Positions 1 through 5,506 of a DNA stretch of 11,684 bases are shown one piece after another. The notes beneath the pieces are model-generated. The model was not told where the DNA came from and did no database searches. It saw only the letters and a program-made list of their open reading frames with translations. The position numbers were made by a program, and so were the translations under genes. Position 1 is the first letter of the stretch; every line of letters starts with the position of its first letter. This stretch comes from an uncultured Selenomonas sp. (lineage in GTDB: Bacteria; Bacillota; Negativicutes; Selenomonadales; Selenomonadaceae): contig CALGGN010000274.1 of assembly GCA_937915915.1 (NCBI GenBank), forward strand, positions 1 through 11,684. Reading direction: 5' to 3'.

Positions 1-507
1 GCTGGTAGTAGGCTCGAAGCGTTTCACCACGTTGCCTTCGCGGTCAATGAGGAATTTGGTGAAGTTCCACTTGATGCCGTCCCCCTCCAAGTATTCGGGG
101 AAATTGGCCTTGAGTGCCTCCGTCAATTTTTCGGCAATGGGATGATTCGGATCGAAGCCCTCGAATTTCTTTTCAGCGGTGAGATACTTGAAAAGGGGCT
201 GGGCCGTTTCGCCGCGCACGTCACCCTTCTCGAAAATCTGGAAGCTGACCCCGTAGTTCCTGCGGCAGAAGGTCTGGACTTCATCGTTGGAGCCCGGTTC
301 CTGCTCGCCGAACTGGTTGCAGGGGAAGCCCAGGATTTCCAGCCCTTTGTCCTGATACTTGTCGTAGAGTTCCTGCAATTCCTTGTACTGGGGCGTGAAG
401 CCGCACTTGCTGGCGGTGTTCACGATAATCAGGACTTTTCCCTTGTATTCTGCCAGAGATTTCTCTTCGCCTTTGTTGGTCTTTGCCGTGAAATCATATA
501 CGCTCAT
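1..507 (-). CDS. Glutathione peroxidase (thioredoxin-type), C-terminus cut by window edge
   Basis: This gene reduces hydrogen peroxide and organic hydroperoxides in the cytoplasm. The 169 visible residues carry the GPx signatures in order: NTASKCGFT with the peroxidatic Cys35 (cysteine, not selenocysteine), FPCNQFGEQEPG with catalytic Gln69, and KWNFTKF with Trp147 and Asn148, so the catalytic tetrad is complete. Cys81 lies 46 residues after Cys35, the same spacing as the peroxidatic/resolving pair of yeast Gpx3 (Cys36/Cys82). From family knowledge this predicts reduction by a thioredoxin-like protein rather than by glutathione. The ATG at 507 has an AAGGGAG ribosome site. The gene starts 20 bases after the glutaredoxin stop and is the last visible member of the redox operon. 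Only the final C-terminal residues are missing. Confidence 0.95.
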   Translation of the reverse strand, partial: MSVYDFTAKTNKGEEKSLAEYKGKVLIIVNTASKCGFTPQYKELQELYDKYQDKGLEILGFPCNQFGEQEPGSNDEVQTFCRRNYGVSFQIFEKGDVRGETAQPLFKYLTAEKKFEGFDPNHPIAEKLTEALKANFPEYLEGDGIKWNFTKFLIDREGNVVKRFEPTTS

Positions 508-527
508 AAAAATGCTCCCTTCTGTAT

Positions 528-764
528 TTATGCCGAAAGGCCAAGCATCTCGTCCAGCTTCGCCTTGTCAAAGCCGAGGACAAAATTCTTTCCGTCCGCC
601 GTGATGACCGGAACCAATTCATCGCCCGAAAGTGCTTTGCACTCTGCCAAAAACTCATCGTTTGTTTCAATGTTGCGCTCCTCGTACTCCACTCCCTTGG
701 ATTTCAGGTATTTCTTCACCTTGTCGCACCAAGGGCAAGTGGTGATCGAGTAAACCTTTACCAT
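528..764 (-). CDS. Glutaredoxin-like protein, YruB/NrdH type
   Basis: This is a 78-residue single-domain thioredoxin-fold disulfide reductase. It has the CPWC redox motif at residues 10-13, a cis-proline in the LVPVI stretch near residue 53, and a late GFD motif typical of YruB-family glutaredoxins. There is no signal peptide, so it should be cytoplasmic. The ATG at 764 has an AGGGGGA ribosome site and overlaps the end of the thioredoxin-reductase gene by 7 bases (the stop TAA lies inside the ATGGTAA junction), which implies translational coupling. Lying between a thioredoxin-reductase-like protein and a two-cysteine glutathione peroxidase, it is the natural candidate for the carrier between them. 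That pairing is inferred from gene order only. Confidence 0.93.
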   Translation of the reverse strand: MVKVYSITTCPWCDKVKKYLKSKGVEYEERNIETNDEFLAECKALSGDELVPVITADGKNFVLGFDKAKLDEMLGLSA

Positions 765-1711
765 GATATTTTCCCCCTTTTCTTGTTGGAAAGATATTTT
801 TCAGCCAAAATCGCCGCGGCAGTGCCGTCAGCAGCGGCTGTAGTAAGCTGTCGGATTTCTTTCCCCCGCACATCGCCAGCGGCGAATACCCCCGGCACAT
901 TGGTGCGGCAGTCTTCACCGGCGCGAATGCGCCCGTCTTCAGAGAGTTCCACTTCCTCCTTGAAAAGCGCGGTATTCGGCGAAACGCCGATATTGACGAA
1001 AATGCCATCGACGGCCAAGTCCTTTGTTTCTCCGGTGGCTTTGTCCAGGATTTCAATGCTTTCCAAGCGTGAAGCCCCTCGCAGGGACTTGACTTCCGTT
1101 TCCAGCATAATCTCCACCTTGTTATTTTCCCGCAGTTTCTCACGGGAGATTTCATCGGCGCGCAACTGGGAACGATGCACCAGATAGAGCTTTTTTGCGT
1201 ACTTGGTCAGGAAATTTGCCGCATCTACGGCGGCATTGCCCCCGCCCATGACGGCAATCACCTTGTCCTGGTACATGTGGCCGTCGCACAGCTCGCAGTA
1301 GTGTACGCCCTTCCCTGCGTATTTCCTCTCCTCCGGCAGGGGAAGCTTGCGCCGTTCCATGCCGGAAGCAATAATGACGACATCCGTCTCGTAAATGCAG
1401 GACTCCGTTTCGATGAGCTTCGGCGAAGCTTTGAGGGACACCTTTTGGATGGCATCGAACTCGTCAATCACTGCCCCGAAGCCTTCAGCCTGTTCCTGCA
1501 CCGCGGCAATGAGGTCTTTGCCCGATACGCCGGGCAGCCCCGGATAATTTTCAATGCCGGTGGCATTGGCAATCTGTCCTCCGACAATGCCGTTTTCCAG
1601 AACCAGCACCGACAGGTTCATGCGTCCCGCGTAGAGCGCCGCCGTCAGCCCTGCCATGCCTGCACCGATGATAACAACGTCCTTTGGTATGTGTTTCTTG
1701 TCAGCAGCCAT
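758..1711 (-). CDS. trxB: Thioredoxin reductase-like flavoprotein
   Basis: This 317-residue FAD enzyme of the low-molecular-weight thioredoxin reductase family has the usual length. It shows the N-terminal FAD motif GAGMAG (16-21), the redox pair C139-E-L-C142 followed by DG, a second nucleotide fold GGGNAAVDAANFL (156-168), and the C-terminal FAD motif VFAAGD ending at Asp280. The active site is CELC where most family members have CATC. The segment that normally reads HRRDxxRA and grips the NADPH phosphate reads HRSQLRA (179-185), one residue shorter. The electron donor may therefore be unusual. The ATG at 1711 has a strong GAGGAGGGG site. The gene lies 26 bases after the rubredoxin-type gene and overlaps the glutaredoxin gene by 7 bases. 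The family call is firm; the physiological partner is inferred. Confidence 0.93.
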   Translation of the reverse strand: MAADKKHIPKDVVIIGAGMAGLTAALYAGRMNLSVLVLENGIVGGQIANATGIENYPGLPGVSGKDLIAAVQEQAEGFGAVIDEFDAIQKVSLKASPKLIETESCIYETDVVIIASGMERRKLPLPEERKYAGKGVHYCELCDGHMYQDKVIAVMGGGNAAVDAANFLTKYAKKLYLVHRSQLRADEISREKLRENNKVEIMLETEVKSLRGASRLESIEILDKATGETKDLAVDGIFVNIGVSPNTALFKEEVELSEDGRIRAGEDCRTNVPGVFAAGDVRGKEIRQLTTAAADGTAAAILAEKYLSNKKRGKISW

Positions 1712-1737
1712 AGTCCCCTCCTCTTATAAACAGCTCT

Positions 1738-1959
1738 TTACCCCTTCAGTTTGAATACCTTTCTCGGCTGGCCGCAGACAGGGCACACATAGCCTTCCGG
1801 CTCGCTGTCCAAGTCGCCGATGTACTCATAGCCGCAGCAGCCGCAGACATAGATGGTCTTGCCCTCCACATCCAGAAGCTCCGGCTTATACTTTTCCAGT
1901 ATCTTTCTGAGGATAACAAGACAGAAATGCAGCAGAGGCCAGCAAACAAGCCAAAACAC
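1738..1959 (-). CDS. Rubredoxin-type domain protein; start and upstream frame uncertain
   Basis: The C-terminal ~40 residues form a rubredoxin-type iron-binding domain: CGCCGY for the first cysteine pair and CPVCG for the second, with about 19 residues between them. It would carry single electrons on a Fe(Cys)4 centre. The longest open frame begins at a GTG at 1959 and gives 73 residues, but that GTG has no convincing ribosome site and the resulting N-terminus is oddly rich in Trp, Cys and Leu. A GTG at 1869 with GGAG nine bases upstream would give a compact 43-residue protein. A third possibility is that the true gene starts at ATG 1978, one base after the lysR stop and behind AAGGGAGG, and that a one-base frame change joins a hydrophobic leader to this domain. 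It is followed 26 bases later by trxB. Confidence 0.72.
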   Translation of the reverse strand: MFWLVCWPLLHFCLVILRKILEKYKPELLDVEGKTIYVCGCCGYEYIGDLDSEPEGYVCPVCGQPRKVFKLKG

Positions 1960-1978
1960 ATCTTGCCAAGTTACGCAT
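1886..1978 (-). pseudogene. Signal-peptide-like leader, out of frame with the rubredoxin domain
   Basis: The ATG at 1978 follows the lysR stop by a single base (TGA-G-ATG) and has a strong AAGGGAGG ribosome site at good spacing, making it the best-placed start in this stretch. It encodes 30 residues beginning MRNLARCVLACLLASAAFLS, a typical short basic end plus hydrophobic core, with a Cys at residue 21 reminiscent of a lipoprotein signal though not a perfect lipobox. The frame closes at a TAA at 1886 inside the rubredoxin-type gene. The distance from this ATG to the rubredoxin stop is 241 bases, one more than a multiple of three. A single-base shift would therefore make one continuous protein of about 79 residues. 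It may be a broken gene, a sequencing error, programmed frameshifting, or a short leader that supports re-initiation. Confidence 0.45.
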
Positions 1979-1979
1979 C

Positions 1980-2876
1980 TCAGACAGCCTCCCTTGCAAA
2001 AGCCGCATCCAGGCAGGATAGAACCAATCGCCCGGCACGGGAAAACACCTGCCCCTTCTTACAGACGAGGTAGTTGCCGGATTTCAGCTTTGGCGCAAGA
2101 GGGCGGAAAACCACATTTTGACGCTGGGCGCTGCCCAAGGGAATCAATCCGGCAAAGCTCAGCACGCTGCCCCAGCCCTGCTCTACCAGAAAGACCGCAT
2201 TGTAAACCAAGTTATAGGTAGCCACCACGTTCAGCCCTTCCGCCGAGCGCCCCAGCCAGTTGTCGAACTCCTTTGACTGCATGGCCTGACGGGATACAAT
2301 CAGAGGCTCACCCAATAAATCCTTGGCGTCAATGCTTTCCTGTGCTGCCAATGGACTATCCCTGTGCAGGTAAAGCCCCCAGACATCCTCATGAGGAAGT
2401 TTGCGATAGATGTATTCCAATGGCGGCGTGCTGCGGCAGAGAAGGGAAAAATCCACCAATCCTTTTTGAAGCTGGTCGATGGACTGTTCCTCATTGCCGC
2501 TGACCAAATGCACATGGATGTTCGGATGAGACTTATGGAGCGAGGTCATGGCACAGACAAGCCCACGCATGGCCTCCGTTTCTCCGCAGCCGATATAGAC
2601 ATCTCCGGCTACCATTCTTTCGGCATGGGCAAATTCCTCTGCCGTTTTCCGCTCCAAAGCCACAATCTCCTCGGCCCTTGCTTTTAAGAAGAGCCCTGCC
2701 TCCGTGAGTATCGTCTTGCGCTTGCCCCGCACCAGGAGCGCCGACCCCAGCTCTTCCTCCAAGTCGCCGATTTGCCGGGACAGCGTTGGCTGTGTCAGAT
2801 TCAGCTCATCTGCCGCCCGGCTGATATTTTCATGCCTTGCCACAGCAAGGAAATATTTGAGCACCCGTATTTCCAT
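1980..2876 (-). CDS. LysR-family transcriptional regulator
   Basis: This 298-residue regulator has the length typical of the family. Residues 1-60 hold the winged helix-turn-helix (helix-turn-helix around NISRAADELNLTQPTLSRQI, then LEEELG and the LTEAG wing), a linker helix covers roughly 60-90, and the rest is the two-lobed effector-binding domain. The ATG at 2876 was chosen because it begins the conserved MEIRVLKYFLAVA start and has a GGGAGG site eight bases upstream; an upstream in-frame extension lacks both features. LysR genes are usually transcribed divergently from their targets. This one sits inside a co-directional operon, 19 bases after the membrane-protein gene and one base before the next start. 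It may control the redox operon or another locus. The effector cannot be told from sequence. Confidence 0.92.
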   Translation of the reverse strand: MEIRVLKYFLAVARHENISRAADELNLTQPTLSRQIGDLEEELGSALLVRGKRKTILTEAGLFLKARAEEIVALERKTAEEFAHAERMVAGDVYIGCGETEAMRGLVCAMTSLHKSHPNIHVHLVSGNEEQSIDQLQKGLVDFSLLCRSTPPLEYIYRKLPHEDVWGLYLHRDSPLAAQESIDAKDLLGEPLIVSRQAMQSKEFDNWLGRSAEGLNVVATYNLVYNAVFLVEQGWGSVLSFAGLIPLGSAQRQNVVFRPLAPKLKSGNYLVCKKGQVFSRAGRLVLSCLDAAFAREAV

Positions 2877-2895
2877 CAACAAGACCTCCCAGAGA

Positions 2896-3690
2896 TCAGG
2901 AACCGTGCGGCGCCTGCCGCTCCTCATGCCCGCGCCCTCTATGCTGCACCATCTCCCGCACCCAATTCCCCAAGCAGGCATACATGGCAAAAATTGCGAG
3001 CAGCAGCAGGGCATATATGGCTCCCGGCAAATCCGTGGCGGGCGTAGCGAAGATGTGCTTCATCAAGAGCCGATCCCCGATCCTGTTTTGCAGGGAGGCG
3101 TAAATGCCCGTGCCCACCATGGCCATGCCAATGACGATGCTGCCGATGCGGTAGACGTATGTCTCTCCATGAAAAAAATTCAAGAGTCTTTGCCTCCAGC
3201 CCTGCCAATGAAGCCCCAAGTGAATCCCCATGAGAATCAACATGGCAAAAGGCAGCGACACATGCATCCGGTGCAGGGTGATGCTCCTTTGCAGGTCGAG
3301 GGGAATCATATCCTTGAACAGATGATTCGACAGGCATACCCCCGTTGCCGCAACAAGGACAAGGCACATCATCAAGAGGAAATTGACGGATGCACCAAGG
3401 ACACGCATAACATCCCACTTGCCCCGGGAAAGCGTGGGAAACCAGCGGCGGTTCAGGAACAGGTGGACAAACACCGCCAGAGGAAGCAGGAGCCCCAACA
3501 CCTCATGCAGCAATTTGGGGATGGCGTGGAAGTCCATAACGGCAAGGAAAAGGGCAACCATCAGGATATCCCACAGGACTCGATTCATACATCCTGCTTC
3601 CTTGAGGTTCATGGTTTCGTAAAGCTTGGCGCAGGCATCGATGATCTCTTTCCGCCTTGCCAGCAGAAACTCCTCCGATACTTTTGGCAT
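2896..3690 (-). CDS. Hybrid: TetR N-terminus fused to DUF4405/cytochrome b561-like membrane protein
   Basis: Residues 1-33 (MPKVSEEFLLARRKEIIDAC followed by AKLYETMNLKEAG) match the start of many TetR regulators: the basic lead-in and first helix of the DNA-binding domain. The helix-turn-helix itself is absent. From Met35 (MNRVLWDILM, codon at 3588-3586) the protein becomes a DUF4405-type membrane protein of about 230 residues with some six hydrophobic segments. It has His-containing helices (FHAIPKLLHEVLG, VFVHLFLN, LHRMHVSLP, GIHLGLHW) that could bind b-type haem. The ATG at 3690 has a very strong GGGGAGGAG site; Met35 has only a modest AAGGA site, so the fused form is probably made. A likely role is membrane electron transfer, feeding or draining the redox proteins downstream. 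The domain calls are firm; haem binding and function are inferred. Confidence 0.85.
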   Translation of the reverse strand: MPKVSEEFLLARRKEIIDACAKLYETMNLKEAGCMNRVLWDILMVALFLAVMDFHAIPKLLHEVLGLLLPLAVFVHLFLNRRWFPTLSRGKWDVMRVLGASVNFLLMMCLVLVAATGVCLSNHLFKDMIPLDLQRSITLHRMHVSLPFAMLILMGIHLGLHWQGWRQRLLNFFHGETYVYRIGSIVIGMAMVGTGIYASLQNRIGDRLLMKHIFATPATDLPGAIYALLLLAIFAMYACLGNWVREMVQHRGRGHEERQAPHGS

Positions 3691-3716
3691 GGCAGCTCCT
3701 CCCCTAAAATGCAGAA

Positions 3717-3749
3717 ACTTGACATAAAGCCGATGACTCTATGTCAAGT
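3717..3749. promoter_or_regulatory. Perfect inverted repeat, probable TetR-type operator
   Basis: The arm ACTTGACATA (3717-3726) is matched by its exact complement TATGTCAAGT (3740-3749) across a 13-base spacer. The outer arm overlaps the last three bases of the -10 element and the repeat runs over the expected transcription start, the classical position for a repressor site. The adjacent gene begins with a TetR remnant, so this is probably the operator of the lost TetR regulator. The site is seen directly; its role is inferred. Confidence 0.6.
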
Positions 3750-3775
3750 CTATAACGAAAACAACAAGTTGTCAA
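3747..3775 (-). promoter_or_regulatory. Sigma-70-type promoter of the redox operon
   Basis: On the minus strand TTGACA (3775-3770, perfect -35) is followed after exactly 17 bases by TAGACT (3752-3747, 4 of 6 matches to the -10 including TA and the final T). Transcription would start near 3740, about 50 bases before the ATG at 3690. It is the only strong promoter seen upstream of the six-gene set. Confidence 0.65.
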
Positions 3776-3808
3776 TATTTAAATCATGTTAAAAGGAAAG
3801 GTATGTAC

Positions 3809-3831
3809 CCTTCACCATGTGAAGGATTTTT
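3809..3831 (+). terminator. Hairpin followed by T-run, no gene assigned
   Basis: The arms CCTTCAC (3809-3815) and GTGAAGG (3819-3825) pair perfectly around a three-base loop, and five Ts follow at 3827-3831. The form is that of a short rho-independent terminator read on the plus strand, yet no plus-strand gene lies upstream. It may be a remnant of a deleted gene, or a stop for stray transcription towards malic enzyme. Confidence 0.35.
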
Positions 3832-3896
3832 CCCGTCAGCAACGAATAGTACCAACACAGAAGCTTGTAATGGAAAAATTGGGAGGTGAATGAGGA

Positions 3897-3953
3897 ATGG
3901 CGCGATACTGTACACACTGTGGGGCAAAATCGAGAGTGACATCCATCCCAACC
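3897..3953 (+). pseudogene. Possible remnant of a zinc-ribbon protein start
   Basis: An ATG at 3897 behind GGGAGGTGA (3881-3889) opens MARYCTHCGAK, the usual beginning of small zinc-ribbon proteins (CxxCGAK). No second CxxC follows. The frame runs straight through the malic enzyme terminator at 3954-3982 and on into that gene's antisense strand, so no full protein is possible. With one added A in the AAAA run at 3927-3930 the frame would continue as AKIESD, again typical of such proteins. This is either a deletion scar or chance. In the 3691-4012 stretch I see nothing else beyond the promoter, operator, hairpin and terminator listed. Confidence 0.25.
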
Positions 3954-3982
3954 AAAAAGCCGCCATGTTTCCATGTCGGCTT
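3954..3982 (-). terminator. Rho-independent terminator of the malic enzyme gene
   Basis: On the minus strand AAGCCG (3982-3977) pairs with CGGCTT. After an A/G mismatch, CATG pairs with CATG across a GAAA tetraloop, and a run of five Ts ends at 3954. It begins 30 bases after the malic enzyme stop. A hairpin with a stable tetraloop and T-tract at this distance is a textbook terminator. Confidence 0.85.
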
Positions 3983-4012
3983 GAATGTGCTACAGAGAAT
4001 TTCGCGCAGTTC

Positions 4013-5245
4013 TTATTTCTTCATGAGCTGCTTCGTGTGCTCTGCTACCTGCTCCGGCGTGATGTCCTTGCGCTGCGCGACGCCGCTCTCGATGGCTGCC
4101 TTGGCGACTGCGGAGGCAACCGCAGGAGCCACGCGGGCATCGAACGGGTCGGTGATCACATGGTCTTCCCTGAGCTCCTTCTCATCGATCAGGGAAGCGA
4201 TTGCATAGGCTGCGGCAATCTTCATCTCCTCGTTGATATCCTTCGCACGCACATCCAGCGCACCGCGGAAGACACCGGGGAATGCCAGGAGGTTGTTGAC
4301 CTGGTTCGGGAAATCCGACCGGCCCGTGCACACCACGCGCGCGCCTGCCTTCTTCGCGAGATCCGGCAAAATCTCGGGCGTCGGGTTTGCCATCGCCATG
4401 ACGATGGCATCCTTATTCATCGCGCCCACCATTTCCTCTGTGAGCAAACCTGCCTTGGAGACACCGACGAAGACGTCTGCTCCCTTGATGACATCTGCAA
4501 GCTGCCCCTCCTGACGGTTCTTGTTCGTGATGGCGGCAATCTTGTCCTTATAGGGGTTCATGCCCTTTGCACGCCCCTCGAAAATCGCGCCCGTGGAGTC
4601 ACAGAGCAGGATATCCTTTGCGCCCATGCGCTGCAAAAGGCGCGTGATGGCCATGCCCGCCGCGCCTGCGCCGTTCACGACGATCTTCACATCCTCGAAC
4701 TTCTTGCCGACCAGACGCAGCGCATTGATGAGCGCAGAGGAGACCACAATGGCCGTGCCGTGCTGGTCATCATGGAAAACCGGAATATCAATGCTTTCCT
4801 TCAGCGCATTCTCGATATCGAAGCACTCGGGAGCCTTGATGTCCTCCAGATTGATGCCGCCGAAACTCGGCGCCATGAGCTGGATGGTCTTCACGATCTC
4901 ATCGACGCTCTTCGTGTCGAGGCAGATGGGGACAGCGTCCACACCCGCAAAGCCCTTGAACAGGATGGCCTTGCCCTCCATGACCGGAAGGCCCGCGCCC
5001 GCGCCGATATCGCCAAGGCCGAGCACTGCCGTTCCGTTGGTCACGACAGCGACCATGTTGCCCTTTGTCGTATAGTCATAAATCTTGCTGAAATCCTTCT
5101 GGATCTCCAGACAGGGAGCCGCCACACCCGGCGTATAGGCCAGCGTAAGGTCCTTCGACGAAGCCAGCGGCACCTTGCTGGAAACCTCCAGCTTGCCCGC
5201 GTGCTCCTTGTGCAGCGCTAATGCTTCCTCATTGACATTGCTCAT
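4013..5245 (-). CDS. Malic enzyme, short bacterial form
   Basis: This enzyme catalyses oxidative decarboxylation of malate to pyruvate and CO2 with reduction of NAD(P)+, in the cytoplasm. The 410-residue protein has the length of short bacterial malic enzymes that lack the phosphotransacetylase-like tail. Visible motifs are the catalytic tyrosine in YTPGVAAP (Tyr37), TNGTAVLGLGDIG, the catalytic lysine in MEGKAILFKG (Lys92), metal-binding acids in GGINLEDIKAPE and FHDDQHGTA, the nucleotide fold VVNGAGAAG, and ANPTPEI plus FPGVFRGALD near the end. The ATG at 5245 is preceded by AAGGAAAGGAAG at good spacing; an upstream in-frame extension has no such site. It appears to be a single-gene unit with its own terminator. 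A two-hairpin repeat sits 52 bases before the start. NAD versus NADP preference cannot be read safely. Confidence 0.95.
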   Translation of the reverse strand: MSNVNEEALALHKEHAGKLEVSSKVPLASSKDLTLAYTPGVAAPCLEIQKDFSKIYDYTTKGNMVAVVTNGTAVLGLGDIGAGAGLPVMEGKAILFKGFAGVDAVPICLDTKSVDEIVKTIQLMAPSFGGINLEDIKAPECFDIENALKESIDIPVFHDDQHGTAIVVSSALINALRLVGKKFEDVKIVVNGAGAAGMAITRLLQRMGAKDILLCDSTGAIFEGRAKGMNPYKDKIAAITNKNRQEGQLADVIKGADVFVGVSKAGLLTEEMVGAMNKDAIVMAMANPTPEILPDLAKKAGARVVCTGRSDFPNQVNNLLAFPGVFRGALDVRAKDINEEMKIAAAYAIASLIDEKELREDHVITDPFDARVAPAVASAVAKAAIESGVAQRKDITPEQVAEHTKQLMKK

Positions 5246-5296
5246 ATATATACTTCCTTTCCTTGCTTGCAAATGTGGATGGAACAGCACAGCTCA

Positions 5297-5344
5297 CCAC
5301 CTCATCCACCGCTTCGCGGTCCCCCTTCCCCTCAAGGGGAAGGC
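5297..5344. repeat. Two-hairpin repeat, copy A
   Basis: CCACCTCATCC (5297-5307) is followed by a small hairpin, ACCGC-TTC-GCGGT (5308-5320), a CCC linker, then a 20-base near-palindrome with arms CCTTCCCCT and AGGGGAAGG (5324-5343). The CCACCTCATCC box and the large hairpin arms are identical to copy B at the right edge, which lies in the opposite orientation; the small hairpin differs in sequence. There is no T-run, so it is not an ordinary terminator. It lies 52 bases upstream of the malic enzyme start. Confidence 0.85.
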
Positions 5345-5378
5345 TTTCTTTCGTGAGCATAACTCGGCATTCAAAAAC

Positions 5379-5415
5379 AAACAGTTAAACGTCCTTCGGT
5401 TGAACGAAACTGTTT
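5379..5415 (-). terminator. Candidate terminator downstream of tmk
   Basis: On the minus strand AAACAGTT and AACTGTTT pair perfectly (8 bp) around a 21-base loop, followed by G and then five Ts. It lies about 90 bases after the tmk stop and before the malic enzyme leader, where a terminator is expected. The stem is A/T-rich and the loop long, so strength is doubtful. In the rest of 5246-5506 I see only repeat copy A and the malic enzyme ribosome site. Confidence 0.4.
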
Positions 5416-5506
5416 CTGAATGGTGCTTCGTATGCAAAAAATTTTTTCTTCACGCAAAATATCAACGCTGCACTTATGGACATGCCATTGCCTCTCGGCC
5501 ACTTTC

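Noticed and set aside
2877..3014. In-frame upstream extension of the LysR protein.
   Set aside because: It overlaps the membrane protein gene and lacks family similarity; the ATG at 2876 has a good ribosome site and the conserved start.
3890..5221. Long plus-strand open frame opposite the malic enzyme gene.
   Set aside because: It is low in complexity and rich in His/Arg/Leu, mirrors the codon structure of the conserved malic enzyme on the other strand, and matches no family.
5297..5344. CRISPR repeat or ordinary transcription terminator.
   Set aside because: There is only one copy here with no regular spacing to others, and the hairpins are not followed by a T-run on either strand.
5436..5447. 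AAAAAATTTTTT palindrome as a terminator or bent-DNA site.
   Set aside because: It is too short and purely A/T for a stable RNA stem. It may bend DNA slightly, but nothing else supports a role.
5490..5502. Minus-strand GTGGCCGAGAGGC resembles the D-arm start of a tRNA-Ser, with GTTCAACC further on resembling a T-loop.
   Set aside because: No matching acceptor stem, anticodon arm or CCA end could be built, and the piece touches the tmk stop. Treated as chance similarity.
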